Assembly: GCF_035270045.1 (NCBI RefSeq)
Contig: NZ_DATFIP010000062.1
Location: 1-64,000, forward strand
Source of the DNA: Salibaculum sp035270045
GTDB taxonomy: Bacteria > Pseudomonadota > Alphaproteobacteria > Rhodobacterales > Rhodobacteraceae
DNA length: 64,000 bases
Reading direction: 5' to 3'
The notes under the pieces were generated by a model. The model saw only the letters and a program-made list of their open reading frames with translations, did no database searches and was not told the origin of the DNA. The position numbers and the translations under genes were made by a program. Numbering within the stretch: position 1 is the stretch's first letter; each line of letters starts with the position of its first letter. Positions 50,861-63,667 of this stretch are shown here, piece by piece.

Positions 50861-51328
50861 ATGCGCCTGACAACCCGGACCAACCTTGCCTCTCGCGTTC
50901 TGATGTTCTGCGCGGTCAACGAGGGGCGGCTCGTGCGGTCTGGCGAGGTGGCTGAGACCTGCAACGCCTCGGCCAACCATATCGCCCGGGTGGTCAACCT
51001 GCTGCACGCGGGGGGGTTCATCGAGACGGTGCGCGGCCGCACCGGGGGGCTCCGGCTGGCCGCGCCGCCCGAGCAAATCTCGATGGGCGAGGTGTTTCGC
51101 GTTTTCGAGGCCGACATCCCCTTCGCGGAATGCTTCGACCCCGAGACGAACACCTGCCCGCTGATTGGCACATGCCGGTTGCGCCATGCCCTGACGCGGG
51201 CGCTCGCGGCATTCTACGACGAATTGGATCGTTTGACCCTGGCGGACCTCGTCGAGGGCAACTGCGGGCTACACGGGTTGCTCGCGCTGCCCGAGGTGCT
51301 GGGCGAGGCCTGCGCGGCGCCCGGCTGA
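50861..51328 (+). CDS. Rrf2-family regulator, NsrR-like
   Basis: A 155-residue iron-sulfur regulator. The winged helix is followed by RGRTGGLRLA. Cluster cysteines are C91, C99 and C105 (ECFDPETNTCPLIGTC), close to the C91/C96/C102 layout of NsrR, which senses nitric oxide. The spacing between the first two is wider than in NsrR. An FNR-type box lies upstream, suggesting expression at low oxygen. Confidence 0.82.
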   Translation: MRLTTRTNLASRVLMFCAVNEGRLVRSGEVAETCNASANHIARVVNLLHAGGFIETVRGRTGGLRLAAPPEQISMGEVFRVFEADIPFAECFDPETNTCPLIGTCRLRHALTRALAAFYDELDRLTLADLVEGNCGLHGLLALPEVLGEACAAPG

Positions 51329-51405
51329 GTCAGGGGCCGCGCCTCGGCATAAACCTGCTGTTAACCTTGGCGCCGCATGCTCATGGTTAAGAATTCTATT
51401 GAAAT

Positions 51406-51420
51406 GTTCCTGTTTTGGTC
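51406..51420. promoter_or_regulatory. SOS (LexA) box, one mismatch
   Basis: GTTC-N7-GGTC differs from the alphaproteobacterial LexA site GTTC-N7-GTTC at one base. It lies 75 bases before recA. Confidence 0.55.
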
Positions 51421-51430
51421 CCATACCGTG

Positions 51431-51445
51431 GAACAAGACGCGAAC
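51431..51445. promoter_or_regulatory. SOS (LexA) box, perfect
   Basis: GAAC-AAGACGC-GAAC is a perfect alphaproteobacterial LexA site, 50 bases before recA and opposite in sense to the imperfect site just upstream. Confidence 0.75.
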
Positions 51446-51494
51446 ACGGCACCAATTGCTGCCCGCGGGCGGGTATGGAATAAGGGTTTCACAC

Positions 51495-52568
51495 ATGGCA
51501 ACGGCAGATCTCCTCAACATGACAGACAAAGCATCGGCAGATAAGCAAAAGGCCCTCGATTCCGCCCTGGCGCAGATCGAGCGGCAATTCGGCAAGGGGT
51601 CCATCATGAAGATGGGCGGCGACAATGCCATGCGCGACATCGAGGCGACCTCGACCGGGTCGCTCGGCCTGGATATCGCGCTGGGCATCGGCGGGCTGCC
51701 CAAGGGCCGCATCATCGAGATCTACGGTCCCGAATCGTCGGGCAAGACCACGTTGACGCTGCACGCCGTGGCCGAGGAACAGAAAAAGGGCGGCGTCTGC
51801 GCCTTCGTTGACGCCGAGCACGCGCTTGATCCGCAGTATGCCAAGAAACTGGGTGTCGACCTGGACGAGCTTTTGATCTCGCAGCCCGACACGGGCGAAC
51901 AGGCGCTGGAAATCACCGATACGCTGGTCCGATCGGGCGCGGTCAACATGATCGTGGTCGACTCGGTCGCCGCGTTGACCCCGAAATCCGAGCTTGAGGG
52001 CGACATGGGCGACAGCAGCGTCGGTGTCCAGGCCCGCCTGATGAGCCAGGCGATGCGCAAATTGACCGGCTCGATGAGCCGGTCCAACTGCATGGTCGTC
52101 TTCATCAACCAGATCCGCATGAAGATCGGTGTCATGTTCGGCAGCCCCGAGACCACCACCGGCGGCAACGCGCTGAAATTCTATTCTTCCGTGCGGCTCG
52201 ACATCCGGCGCATAGGCGCGGTCAAGGACCGTGACGAGGTCGTGGGCAACGCCACCCGCGTCAAGGTCGTCAAGAACAAGGTCGCTCCGCCCTTCAAGCA
52301 GGTGGAATTCGACATCATGTATGGCGAGGGCATATCGAAGAACGGCGAGCTTCTCGACCTGGGCGTAAAGGCCGGCGTGGTCGAGAAATCGGGCGCCTGG
52401 TTCAGCTACGGTGACGAGCGCATCGGCCAGGGGCGCGAGAACGCCAAGACCTTCCTGAAGGAAAATGCCGCCATCGCCCATGATATCGAGGACAAGATCC
52501 GCGCCGCCCACGGGCTGGAGTTCGACTCGCCGCCCGATGGCGATGACGACGCCCTGGTCGAGGGCTGA
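51495..52568 (+). CDS. recA: Recombinase A
   Basis: A 357-residue RecA. Walker A is GPESSGKT (78-85). FVDAEHALDPQYAKKLGVD and IVVDSVAALTPKSELEG follow, and the L2 loop is FGSPETTTGGNALKFY. It catalyses homologous strand exchange and LexA self-cleavage. Two SOS boxes lie upstream and a strong terminator follows. Confidence 0.98.
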   Translation: MATADLLNMTDKASADKQKALDSALAQIERQFGKGSIMKMGGDNAMRDIEATSTGSLGLDIALGIGGLPKGRIIEIYGPESSGKTTLTLHAVAEEQKKGGVCAFVDAEHALDPQYAKKLGVDLDELLISQPDTGEQALEITDTLVRSGAVNMIVVDSVAALTPKSELEGDMGDSSVGVQARLMSQAMRKLTGSMSRSNCMVVFINQIRMKIGVMFGSPETTTGGNALKFYSSVRLDIRRIGAVKDRDEVVGNATRVKVVKNKVAPPFKQVEFDIMYGEGISKNGELLDLGVKAGVVEKSGAWFSYGDERIGQGRENAKTFLKENAAIAHDIEDKIRAAHGLEFDSPPDGDDDALVEG

Positions 52569-52598
52569 GCGCCGGGCGGCGCGACAGACCGAAAATCG

Positions 52599-52629
52599 GG
52601 GGCACCGGTCGTTTGGCCGGTGCCCCTTT
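52599..52629 (+). terminator. Intrinsic terminator after recA
   Basis: GGGGCACCGG (52599-52608) pairs with CCGGTGCCCC (52617-52626) in a perfect 10-base stem, followed by TTTC. It lies 31 bases after the recA stop. Confidence 0.75.
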
Positions 52630-52702
52630 CGCATCCGCGCCCTGTGGACAGTCGCGCGGCCCAAGGCTATTTCTGACCGGCCATAAACCCCGGGATGCGA
52701 TC

Positions 52703-55351
52703 ATGACCAGCCTTGCCGATATCCGCAGCACTTTCCTCGACTATTTCAAGCGTCAGGGCCACGCCGTCGTGCCCAGTTCGCCCCTGGTGCCGCGCAACGA
52801 TCCGACGCTGATGTTCACCAATTCCGGGATGGTGCAGTTCAAGAATCTTTTCACCGGCCTGGAACATCGCGACTACCAGCGCGCCACCACCAGCCAGAAG
52901 TGCGTGCGGGCGGGCGGCAAGCACAATGATCTGGACAATGTCGGCTATACCGCCCGGCACCATACCTTCTTCGAAATGCTGGGAAATTTCAGCTTCGGCG
53001 ACTATTTCAAGGCCGAGGCGATCCCCTTCGCCTGGGAACTGCTGACCCGGGAGTTCGGCATCGACCCGTCGCGCCTGCTGACAACGATCTACCATACCGA
53101 TGACGAGGCCCATGCGCTGTGGCGCAAGATCGGCGTTCCCGACGACCGGATCATCCGCATCGATACCGCTGACAACTTCTGGCAGATGGGGCCGACCGGC
53201 CCCTGTGGCCCCTGCACGGAAATCTTCTACGATCACGGCGATCACATTCCCGGCGGCCCGCCGGGCAGCCCGGACGAGGACGGGGACCGTTTCATCGAGA
53301 TCTGGAACATCGTTTTCATGCAGAACGAGCAGTTCGAGGACGGTTCAATGAAAGCATTGGACATGCAGTCCATCGACACCGGCATGGGGCTGGAACGGAT
53401 CGGCGCGCTGTTGCAGGGCAAGCACGACAATTACGACACCGACCTGATGCGCGCGCTGATCGAGGCCAGCGCGAATGCCACGAGCGTGGACCCCGATGGC
53501 GGTGGCAACGTGCATCACCGGGTGATTGCCGATCACCTGCGCTCTACCTCTTTCCTGATCGCCGAGGGGGTGCTGCCGGGCAACGAGGGGCGCGGTTACG
53601 TGCTGCGCCGGATCATGCGCCGGGCCATGCGCCACGCACACCTGCTGGGCGCAAAGGACCCGGTCATGCACCGGCTTGTTCCGGAACTGGTCAAGCAGAT
53701 GGGCGGGCATTACCCGGAACTGAGCGAACGCCAGGCCACGATCGAGGAAACCCTGCTGGGGGAAGAGCAGCGTTTTCGCCAGACCCTTGACCGGGGCCTG
53801 AAACTGCTGGCCGAGGAAACCTCGGACATGAAGGAAGGTGAGGCGCTTGCCGGGCAAACCGCCTTCAAGCTCTATGACACCTACGGGTTTCCGCTGGACC
53901 TTACACAGGATGCCCTGCGCGACCGAGGAATCCAGGTCGATACCGATGGCTTCGATGCGGCAATGGCGGAACAGAAGGCCAAGGCGCGCGCGGCCTGGGC
54001 CGGATCGGGCGAGGCGGCGGACGCCGACGTCTGGTTCGACATCGCAGATGAGCACGGGGCGACGGATTTCCTGGGCTATGACACCGAAAAGGCCGAGGGC
54101 CAGGTCGTCGCGATCGTCCGTGGCGGCGACAGGACCGAGAGCGCCAAGGCGGGCGAGACCGTGCAGGTTGTCTGCAACCAGACACCCTTCTACGCAGAGG
54201 CCGGCGGCCAAGTGGGCGACAGCGGCACGCTGACGACGGACACCGGCGCAGCCCGGATCACCGACACGAAAAAGGCCGCCGGGGTCTTCATCCACTTCGC
54301 GGAGGTCACCGAAGGCGAGATGTCCACGGGCCAGGGCGCGGAACTGGAAGTGGACCACGCCCGCCGCACCACGATCCGCGCCAACCACTCTGCCACGCAC
54401 CTGCTGCACGAAGCCCTGCGCGAGGCGCTGGGGGATCACGTCGCGCAGCGCGGCTCGCTCAATGCGCCCGACCGTCTGAGGTTCGACTTCAGCCACGCCA
54501 AGCCGATCTCTCTGGACGAGATCCGCGCGATCGAGACCCGCGTGAACGGGATGATCCGCCAGAACAGCCCCGTCACCACCCGCATCATGACACCCGATGA
54601 TGCCCGGTCGCTGGGTGCGCAGGCGCTCTTTGGCGAGAAATACGGCGACGAGGTGCGTGTCGTTTCCATGGGCAAGGCCGAGACCGGCAAGGGGCTGGAC
54701 GGGCAGACCTGGTCGATCGAGCTTTGCGGCGGCACCCATGTGCGCCAGACCGGCGATATCGGCGCCTTCGTGTGCCTGTCCGACAGCGCCTCCAGCGCGG
54801 GGGTTCGCCGGATCGAGGCGCTGACCGGGCAGGCCGCGCTGGACTATCTGACGGGGCAGGACCACCGGTTGGCCGAAGCGGCGCTGGCGCTGAAAACCCG
54901 GCCGGACGACGTACCCGACCGCCTCAGGACGGTCCTCGAGGAGCGTCGCGCCCTCCAGAACGAGGTTGCGCAGCTCAGACGCGAACTTGCGATGGGCGGC
55001 GGCGGATCGAACGGGCCCGACGCACGGGAGATCAATGGTATACCCTTCACCTCTCAGGTGCTGTCCGGGGTGACCGGCAAGGACCTTCCCGGTATCATCG
55101 ACGACATGAAGGGCCGGATGGGCAGCGGGGCCGTCTTGCTGATCGCCGATGCGGGCGACAAGGCGGCGGTGGCCGCAGGCGTGACACCGGACCTGACCGA
55201 AACCGTCAGCGCCGTGGACCTTGTCCGCGCAGCCGTGGGCGAGTTGGGTGGCAAGGGTGGCGGCGGCCGCCCGGACATGGCCCAGGGCGGCGGAAAGGAT
55301 GCGGGCAATGCCCAGGCCGCCATCGCGGCGGCGGAAAAGGTGTTGGGCTGA
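52703..55351 (+). CDS. alaS: Alanyl-tRNA synthetase
   Basis: An 882-residue class II synthetase charging tRNA-Ala. The catalytic core holds TNSGMVQFKNLFTG, RHHTFFEMLGNFSFGDYF and GMGLERIGALLQG. The editing domain has HSATH and the zinc motif CGGTH, and the C-Ala coiled-coil/glycine-rich region ends the protein. The length is normal. The start at 52703 opens the conserved LADIRSTFLDYF. Confidence 0.98.
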   Translation: MTSLADIRSTFLDYFKRQGHAVVPSSPLVPRNDPTLMFTNSGMVQFKNLFTGLEHRDYQRATTSQKCVRAGGKHNDLDNVGYTARHHTFFEMLGNFSFGDYFKAEAIPFAWELLTREFGIDPSRLLTTIYHTDDEAHALWRKIGVPDDRIIRIDTADNFWQMGPTGPCGPCTEIFYDHGDHIPGGPPGSPDEDGDRFIEIWNIVFMQNEQFEDGSMKALDMQSIDTGMGLERIGALLQGKHDNYDTDLMRALIEASANATSVDPDGGGNVHHRVIADHLRSTSFLIAEGVLPGNEGRGYVLRRIMRRAMRHAHLLGAKDPVMHRLVPELVKQMGGHYPELSERQATIEETLLGEEQRFRQTLDRGLKLLAEETSDMKEGEALAGQTAFKLYDTYGFPLDLTQDALRDRGIQVDTDGFDAAMAEQKAKARAAWAGSGEAADADVWFDIADEHGATDFLGYDTEKAEGQVVAIVRGGDRTESAKAGETVQVVCNQTPFYAEAGGQVGDSGTLTTDTGAARITDTKKAAGVFIHFAEVTEGEMSTGQGAELEVDHARRTTIRANHSATHLLHEALREALGDHVAQRGSLNAPDRLRFDFSHAKPISLDEIRAIETRVNGMIRQNSPVTTRIMTPDDARSLGAQALFGEKYGDEVRVVSMGKAETGKGLDGQTWSIELCGGTHVRQTGDIGAFVCLSDSASSAGVRRIEALTGQAALDYLTGQDHRLAEAALALKTRPDDVPDRLRTVLEERRALQNEVAQLRRELAMGGGGSNGPDAREINGIPFTSQVLSGVTGKDLPGIIDDMKGRMGSGAVLLIADAGDKAAVAAGVTPDLTETVSAVDLVRAAVGELGGKGGGGRPDMAQGGGKDAGNAQAAIAAAEKVLG

Positions 55352-55628
55352 GCGCCGAGCCGATCGCGCGAAACGAGGTCCCGCGTCCCGAAGACGCGCC
55401 ACATATGCCGCGTAGACGGAGGCCCGTGCCGCCGAACGCGGCCGGCGTTTCCCGGTAAAGGCGAGGCAACGCGTGCTCGAGCGGCCGGATGCGCGACCGC
55501 CACTGTGTCGCGGAATTCCCCGATTGCGCCACCGCGGAAGCGTGGTATGACAGGTTGCCAGACGACGACAGTCTGCCAAATGCCCGGCGCGCCGCGCCGC
55601 GTGTTCTCGTTATGATGGAGGGGACCTG
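55352..55628. other. 277-base intergenic region
   Basis: I see no gene, strong terminator or repeat here. The start of the next gene is preceded by GGAGGGG-type sequence (55616-55623). Confidence 0.4.
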
Positions 55629-55916
55629 ATGCCCGCACTCTGGATTGCCCATGTCACGGTGACGGACCCTGACGCCTATGGCGAATACGCCAAGCTGGCC
55701 GGACCGGCCGTTGCCAAGCATGACGGCACTTTCCTGGCCCGTGGGGGTCGCGTCGTGCAACTGGAAGGCAAAGAACGGCCGCGAAACGTGGTTGCACGCT
55801 TCCCGTCGGTCGAGGCGGCCGTGGAGTGCTACAACAGCCCCGACTACCAGGAGGCGCTGAGCCACGCGCGCGGCGCGTCCGAGCGCGAGCTCATGGTCAT
55901 CGAAATCGACGAGTAA
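55629..55916 (+). CDS. DUF1330 family protein
   Basis: A 95-residue alpha+beta-barrel (dimeric ferredoxin-like) protein of the DUF1330 family: PALWIAHVTVTDPDAYGEYA, FLARGG, VARFPSVEAAVECYNSPDYQ. Function in the family is mostly unknown. It stands alone between alaS and the convergent typA. Confidence 0.88.
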   Translation: MPALWIAHVTVTDPDAYGEYAKLAGPAVAKHDGTFLARGGRVVQLEGKERPRNVVARFPSVEAAVECYNSPDYQEALSHARGASERELMVIEIDE

Positions 55917-55921
55917 CCTGT

Positions 55922-55946
55922 TTCCCGGGCCTGTCGGCCACGGGAA
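55922..55946. terminator. Hairpin between DUF1330 gene and typA
   Basis: TTCCCG (55922-55927) pairs with CGGGAA (55941-55946) and GGCC (55928-55931) with GGCC (55936-55939), with loop TGTC and a bulged A. It can serve both convergent genes, though there is no long U tract. Confidence 0.45.
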
Positions 55947-55965
55947 TAAAGGCGTGCAATCCTGG

Positions 55966-57786
<1,821 letters not shown>

Positions 57787-57934
57787 GCGGGTGTCCTTTG
57801 GAAGAGTTGCGCAGGCCATATCGCGGGGCCGGGCGAAAGGGTAGGGGGTGTGTTCAAATTGTCTGCTGCGCAGCCATTATTTGCCTGATTGGGGCGCTGC
57901 CCCAAACCCCGGGATATTTCCGGCCAGAAGACGC

Positions 57935-58270
57935 CTAGTGGACGGCGGTCTTGGAAAAGAGCTGGATGATCACGATCCCGGCGAGGATCAGGGCCATGCC
58001 GAACACGGCGGGCAGGTCCAGCGTCTGCCGGAACACCAGCCAGCCGATCAGCGCGATGAAAACGATGCCCAGTCCCGACCACATGGCATACATGATGCCC
58101 ACGGGCATGTATCGCAGCGTCAGCGAGAGCAGGTAGAAACTGATCGCGTAGGCAACGACGACCAGGACCGATGGCCAGAGCCGGGTGAACTGCTGGCTGG
58201 CCTGCAGGGCGGAGGTGCCGATGGTTTCGGCGGCGACGGCGAGCATCAGCCAGATGAAATGCTTTGGCAT
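57935..58270 (-). CDS. Small multidrug resistance (SMR) family protein
   Basis: A 111-residue four-helix membrane protein. The membrane glutamate E15 in AVAAETIGTS matches E14 of EmrE, and TLRYMPVGIMYAMWSGLG is the signature helix. It exports cations using the proton gradient. It follows the YitT-type gene by 3 bases. Confidence 0.93.
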   Translation of the reverse strand: MPKHFIWLMLAVAAETIGTSALQASQQFTRLWPSVLVVVAYAISFYLLSLTLRYMPVGIMYAMWSGLGIVFIALIGWLVFRQTLDLPAVFGMALILAGIVIIQLFSKTAVH

Positions 58271-58273
58271 GGA

Positions 58274-58885
58274 TTATCGTCCCGTGTAGCGGTCATGGCG
58301 GTGGTTGGTGGCGATGATCAGGTTGGCGACCACCGCGCCAGCCAGCGAGAAGAGCACCAGCCGCGGTTCCATGATGGCGAAAGCCGCGGCGAAGAGCGCC
58401 ACGTCGAAGGCCAACTGGACATAGCCCGCGCGGAACCCGGTGCGGTCCTGGATCACCAGCCCCAGCACGCCGACCCCGCCCAGCGACGCGCCGTGGCGGA
58501 AGATCACGATCAGGCCCAGCCCGGTGACGCCGCCGATCAGCAGCGCGCCAAGCACCGGGTCCAGTTGGTCGAAGCGGACGAGGCCCGGGAAGGTCTCTGC
58601 CATCACGGACAACAGGGTGACGCAGACCAGGCTCTTGACCACGAAGCGGCGGCCCAGCCGCACCCAGCCCAGCCAGTAGAAGGGCAGGTTGAGCACGAAG
58701 AAGATCGGGCCGAAAGACCAGCCGGTAACATAGGACAGGAGCACCGCCAGCCCGGCCGTCTGCCCGGTGATCAGGCCCAGGTGCGTGAGCATGGTGATGC
58801 CCAGCGCGCACATGGCCGTGCCGAGGGCGAAGGCCTGGGCGTCTTCCAGCGTGGAATGCGGGGTCGTGGGGATATCCTGCGCCAT
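58274..58885 (-). CDS. YitT-family membrane protein
   Basis: A 203-residue protein with about five to six hydrophobic segments, including GLITGQTAGLAVLLSYVTGW and LGALLIGGVTGLGLIVIFRH. That is the pattern of the YitT/DUF161 family, whose function is unknown. It precedes the SMR pump and probably shares a transcript with it. Confidence 0.82.
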   Translation of the reverse strand: MAQDIPTTPHSTLEDAQAFALGTAMCALGITMLTHLGLITGQTAGLAVLLSYVTGWSFGPIFFVLNLPFYWLGWVRLGRRFVVKSLVCVTLLSVMAETFPGLVRFDQLDPVLGALLIGGVTGLGLIVIFRHGASLGGVGVLGLVIQDRTGFRAGYVQLAFDVALFAAAFAIMEPRLVLFSLAGAVVANLIIATNHRHDRYTGR

Positions 58886-58920
58886 GCGCGTCCGCTAGGC
58901 CACCGTGCGGCCGGTGTCAA

Positions 58921-58940
58921 AACGAAAAGCCCCGCGGGCT
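58921..58940 (-). terminator. Intrinsic terminator after icd
   Basis: On the minus strand AGCCC-GCG-GGGCT (58928-58940) is followed by TTTTCGTTTT, a clear stem and U-rich tail. It lies about 30 bases after the icd stop and upstream of the YitT gene. Confidence 0.7.
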
Positions 58941-58968
58941 GAATGGCCAATCGCGGCTCTGGCGTGGC

Positions 58969-60183
58969 TCAGCCCTTGAGCGCCTTGTCCAGGTTCGCGT
59001 CGATCCTTTCGAGGAAGCCCTCGGTCGTCAGCCAGCGCTGGTCGGGGCCCACAAGCAGGGCCAGGTCCTTGGTCATGTCGCCGCTTTCGACCGTGTCCAC
59101 GATGACCCTCTCCAGGGTTTCGGCAAAGGTCTTGAGCGCCGCGTTGCCGTCCAGCTTGGCCCGGTGCTTGAGCCCCCCGGTCCAGGCATAGATCGAGGCG
59201 ATGGAATTGGTCGAGGTCGCCTCGCCCTTCTGGTGCTGGCGGTAGTGGCGGGTGACGGTGCCATGGGCGGCCTCGGCCTCGACGATCTTGCCATCGGGGG
59301 TCATCAGTTGCGATGTCATCAGGCCAAGGCTGCCGAAGCCCTGCGCCACGGTGTCCGACTGCACGTCGCCATCGTAGTTCTTGCAGGCCCAGACGAAGCC
59401 GCCGTTCCACTTCATGGCACAGGCGACCATGTCGTCGATCAGGCGGTGTTCGTACCAGATGCCGGCCGCGTCGAAGCTGTCCTTGAACTCTTCCTCGAAG
59501 ACCCGCTGGAACAGCTGCAGAAACTGGCCGTCATATTGTTTCAGGATGGTGTTCTTGGTCGAGAGATAAAGCGGCCAGCCCATGTTCAGCGCGTAATTCA
59601 TCGAGGCGCGGGCGAAGTCGCGGATCGAATCGTCAAGGTTGTACATGCCCATGAAAACGCCCGAGGACGGCGCATCGTAGACCTCTTCCTCGATCACGGT
59701 GCCGTCTTCGCCCACGAATTTCATGGACAGCTTGCCGGGACCGGGAAACTTCATGTCCGTGGCGCGGTACTGGTCGCCGAAAGCGTGGCGACCGATCACG
59801 ATGGGCTTGGTCCAGCCGGGCACGAGGCGCGGCACGTTGCGGCAGATGATCGGCGCCCGGAAGACCACGCCGCCAAGGATGTTGCGGATCGTGCCGTTGG
59901 GGCTGCGCCACATCTTTTTCAGGCCGAATTCCTCGACCCGTGCTTCGTCGGGGGTGATCGTGGCGCACTTGACCGCCGCGCCGATCTCCCTGGTCTTTTC
60001 GGCGGCGTCGATGGTGACCTGGTCCTCGGTGCGGTCGCGCTCCTCGATACCCAGATCGTAGTAGAGCAGGTCGATATCCAGATAGGGCAGGATCAGCTTG
60101 TCCTTGATGACCTGCCAGATGATGCGGGTCATCTCGTCGCCGTCCATCTCGACGATTGGGTTGTCTACCTTGATCTTCGACAT
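58969..60183 (-). CDS. icd: NADP-dependent isocitrate dehydrogenase, dimeric (eukaryote-like) type
   Basis: A 404-residue IDH decarboxylating isocitrate to 2-oxoglutarate. VDNPIVEMDGDEMTRIIWQ, KSPNGTIRN-type (WRSPNGTIRNILGG) and YDGDVQSDTVAQGFGSLG are the signature blocks of the homodimeric IDH1/2-like subfamily. AGGAGG precedes the ATG at 60183. It follows the monomeric IDH gene on the same strand. Confidence 0.95.
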   Translation of the reverse strand: MSKIKVDNPIVEMDGDEMTRIIWQVIKDKLILPYLDIDLLYYDLGIEERDRTEDQVTIDAAEKTREIGAAVKCATITPDEARVEEFGLKKMWRSPNGTIRNILGGVVFRAPIICRNVPRLVPGWTKPIVIGRHAFGDQYRATDMKFPGPGKLSMKFVGEDGTVIEEEVYDAPSSGVFMGMYNLDDSIRDFARASMNYALNMGWPLYLSTKNTILKQYDGQFLQLFQRVFEEEFKDSFDAAGIWYEHRLIDDMVACAMKWNGGFVWACKNYDGDVQSDTVAQGFGSLGLMTSQLMTPDGKIVEAEAAHGTVTRHYRQHQKGEATSTNSIASIYAWTGGLKHRAKLDGNAALKTFAETLERVIVDTVESGDMTKDLALLVGPDQRWLTTEGFLERIDANLDKALKG

Positions 60184-60214
60184 GGGACCCTCCTGCATGG
60201 GTTCGGGCTTGGAA

Positions 60215-60243
60215 ACCGGCGCGCCCGTTGGGGCCGCGCCGGT
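60215..60243 (-). terminator. Terminator hairpin between the two isocitrate dehydrogenase genes
   Basis: ACCGGCGCG pairs with CGCGCCGGT in a 9-base stem with additional inner pairing. On the minus strand TTTCC follows. It would limit read-through from the monomeric IDH gene into icd. Confidence 0.55.
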
Positions 60244-60260
60244 CGGTGTCTTGGGGTGGG

Positions 60261-62465
<2,205 letters not shown>

Positions 62466-62562
62466 GGAATCGCCTTTTCGCTTCACTCGGGGTGGGGCGC
62501 GCCGCCAGGGCGTGCGGCGCCTGTTGTCTGCCCCTTAGCGGAAATGCCGCCCCGATGGAAGA

Positions 62563-62582
62563 TGGTATGCGATAGTATACCA
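62563..62582. promoter_or_regulatory. Palindrome upstream of monomeric icd
   Basis: TGGTAT-N8-ATACCA is a perfect 6-base inverted repeat, 98 bases upstream of the monomeric IDH start. On the minus strand its centre contains TATACT, a good -10 element. It resembles GntR-type or similar operators. Confidence 0.45.
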
Positions 62583-62612
62583 GATTATGCCGGATTTGCC
62601 GCAGCCCCGGGA

Positions 62613-62858
62613 TCAGTCGCCCGACCGGCCCTTGAGGTTCGCCTCAATCTGGTGCAGCCGATCCTTGAGAAAGCCGCGGGCCTTGCGTTCGGCCATGCGG
62701 ATCCGGACCTGCGTCAGGAAGGCCTCTTCCAGCGTTTGCGAGGATGCGCCGATGACGTCGCCCACCTCGACGAACAGGCGGTCCTCTCCGGTGGCGTCCT
62801 GAACCTCGATCACGTCCTCGGCGAGCCGGGCGGCCAGGGTCTCGACGTCTTGGGCCAT
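62613..62858 (-). CDS. Small hydrophilic protein, unknown function
   Basis: An 81-residue, largely helical and highly charged protein (ERKARGFLKDRLHQIEANLKG at the end, split here: about residues 57-77). I recognise no family. It starts in a TGATG overlap with the alpha/beta hydrolase stop, so the two are translationally coupled. Confidence 0.65.
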   Translation of the reverse strand: MAQDVETLAARLAEDVIEVQDATGEDRLFVEVGDVIGASSQTLEEAFLTQVRIRMAERKARGFLKDRLHQIEANLKGRSGD

Positions 62859-63511
62859 CAGCGCGTCGTTTCGGTCAGCCGGTGCGAAACGTAGCCCGAG
62901 ACGGTCTCGATCATGGTGTCCATGTGCGCGTCCTCGAAGAAATGCCCCGCGCCGGGCACCTCTTCATGCGTGACGGTGATGCCCTTCTGCTCGTGCAGCT
63001 TGCTCACAAGTGCGGTGGTGTCGGAGGGCGGGGCCACGCGGTCGGCGGCGCCGTTGATGACCAGCCCCGAAGAGGGACAGGGCGCCAGGAAAGAGAAGTC
63101 GTACATGTTCGCTGGCGGGCTGACCGATACGAAGCCGCTGATCTCGGGGCGGCGCATGAGCAACTGCATCCCGATCCAGGCCCCGAAGGAAAACCCGGCG
63201 ACCCAGCAATGCTTGGCGTTCTGGTTCATGGATTGCAGGTAGTCCAGCGCCGAAGTGGCATCGGCCAGTTCGCCCACGCCCTGGTCGTATTCGCCCTGGC
63301 TGCGGCCAACCCCGCGAAAGTTGAACCGCAGCACGTTGAAGCCCAAGTTGAAGAAGGCGTAGTGCAGGTTGTAGACAACCCGGTTGTTCATGGTGCCGCC
63401 GAATTGCGGATGCGGGTGCAGGATGATGGCGATGGGCGTGTCACGTTCCCGACGGGGGTGATAGCGTCCTTCGAGACGTCCTTCGGGTCCTGGAAAGATG
63501 ACTTCGGGCAT
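62858..63511 (-). CDS. Alpha/beta hydrolase (dienelactone-hydrolase-like)
   Basis: A 217-residue hydrolase. HPHPQFGGTMNNRVVYNL is the oxyanion-hole region, GFSFGAW carries the nucleophile serine, and GAGHFFEDAHMD the catalytic histidine. Substrate unknown. It is divergent from iscR, with the Iron-Rhodo-type box between them, so it may belong to the iron/Fe-S regulon (inference). Confidence 0.85.
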   Translation of the reverse strand: MPEVIFPGPEGRLEGRYHPRRERDTPIAIILHPHPQFGGTMNNRVVYNLHYAFFNLGFNVLRFNFRGVGRSQGEYDQGVGELADATSALDYLQSMNQNAKHCWVAGFSFGAWIGMQLLMRRPEISGFVSVSPPANMYDFSFLAPCPSSGLVINGAADRVAPPSDTTALVSKLHEQKGITVTHEEVPGAGHFFEDAHMDTMIETVSGYVSHRLTETTR

Positions 63512-63565
63512 TGCGGTCCGTTCATGTCCGGGGCACGGCTTTCTTGACGGAAACGCTCGGCCACC

Positions 63566-63580
63566 TTAGAAGTGTTCTAA
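63566..63580. promoter_or_regulatory. Iron-Rhodo-type IscR box
   Basis: TTAGAAGTGTTCTAA is a perfect inverted repeat (6-base arms, 3-base centre). It lies 55 bases from the hydrolase gene start and 88 bases from iscR. It matches the motif predicted for IscR in Rhodobacterales. Confidence 0.75.
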
Positions 63581-63667
63581 TCCGGCGCGATCGCTCCGGC
63601 CATATCGACCTAATGGGGCGCCGCGCCTTCGTCAACTGACCGGCGCGACGACAAGCGGGGAAAGACC

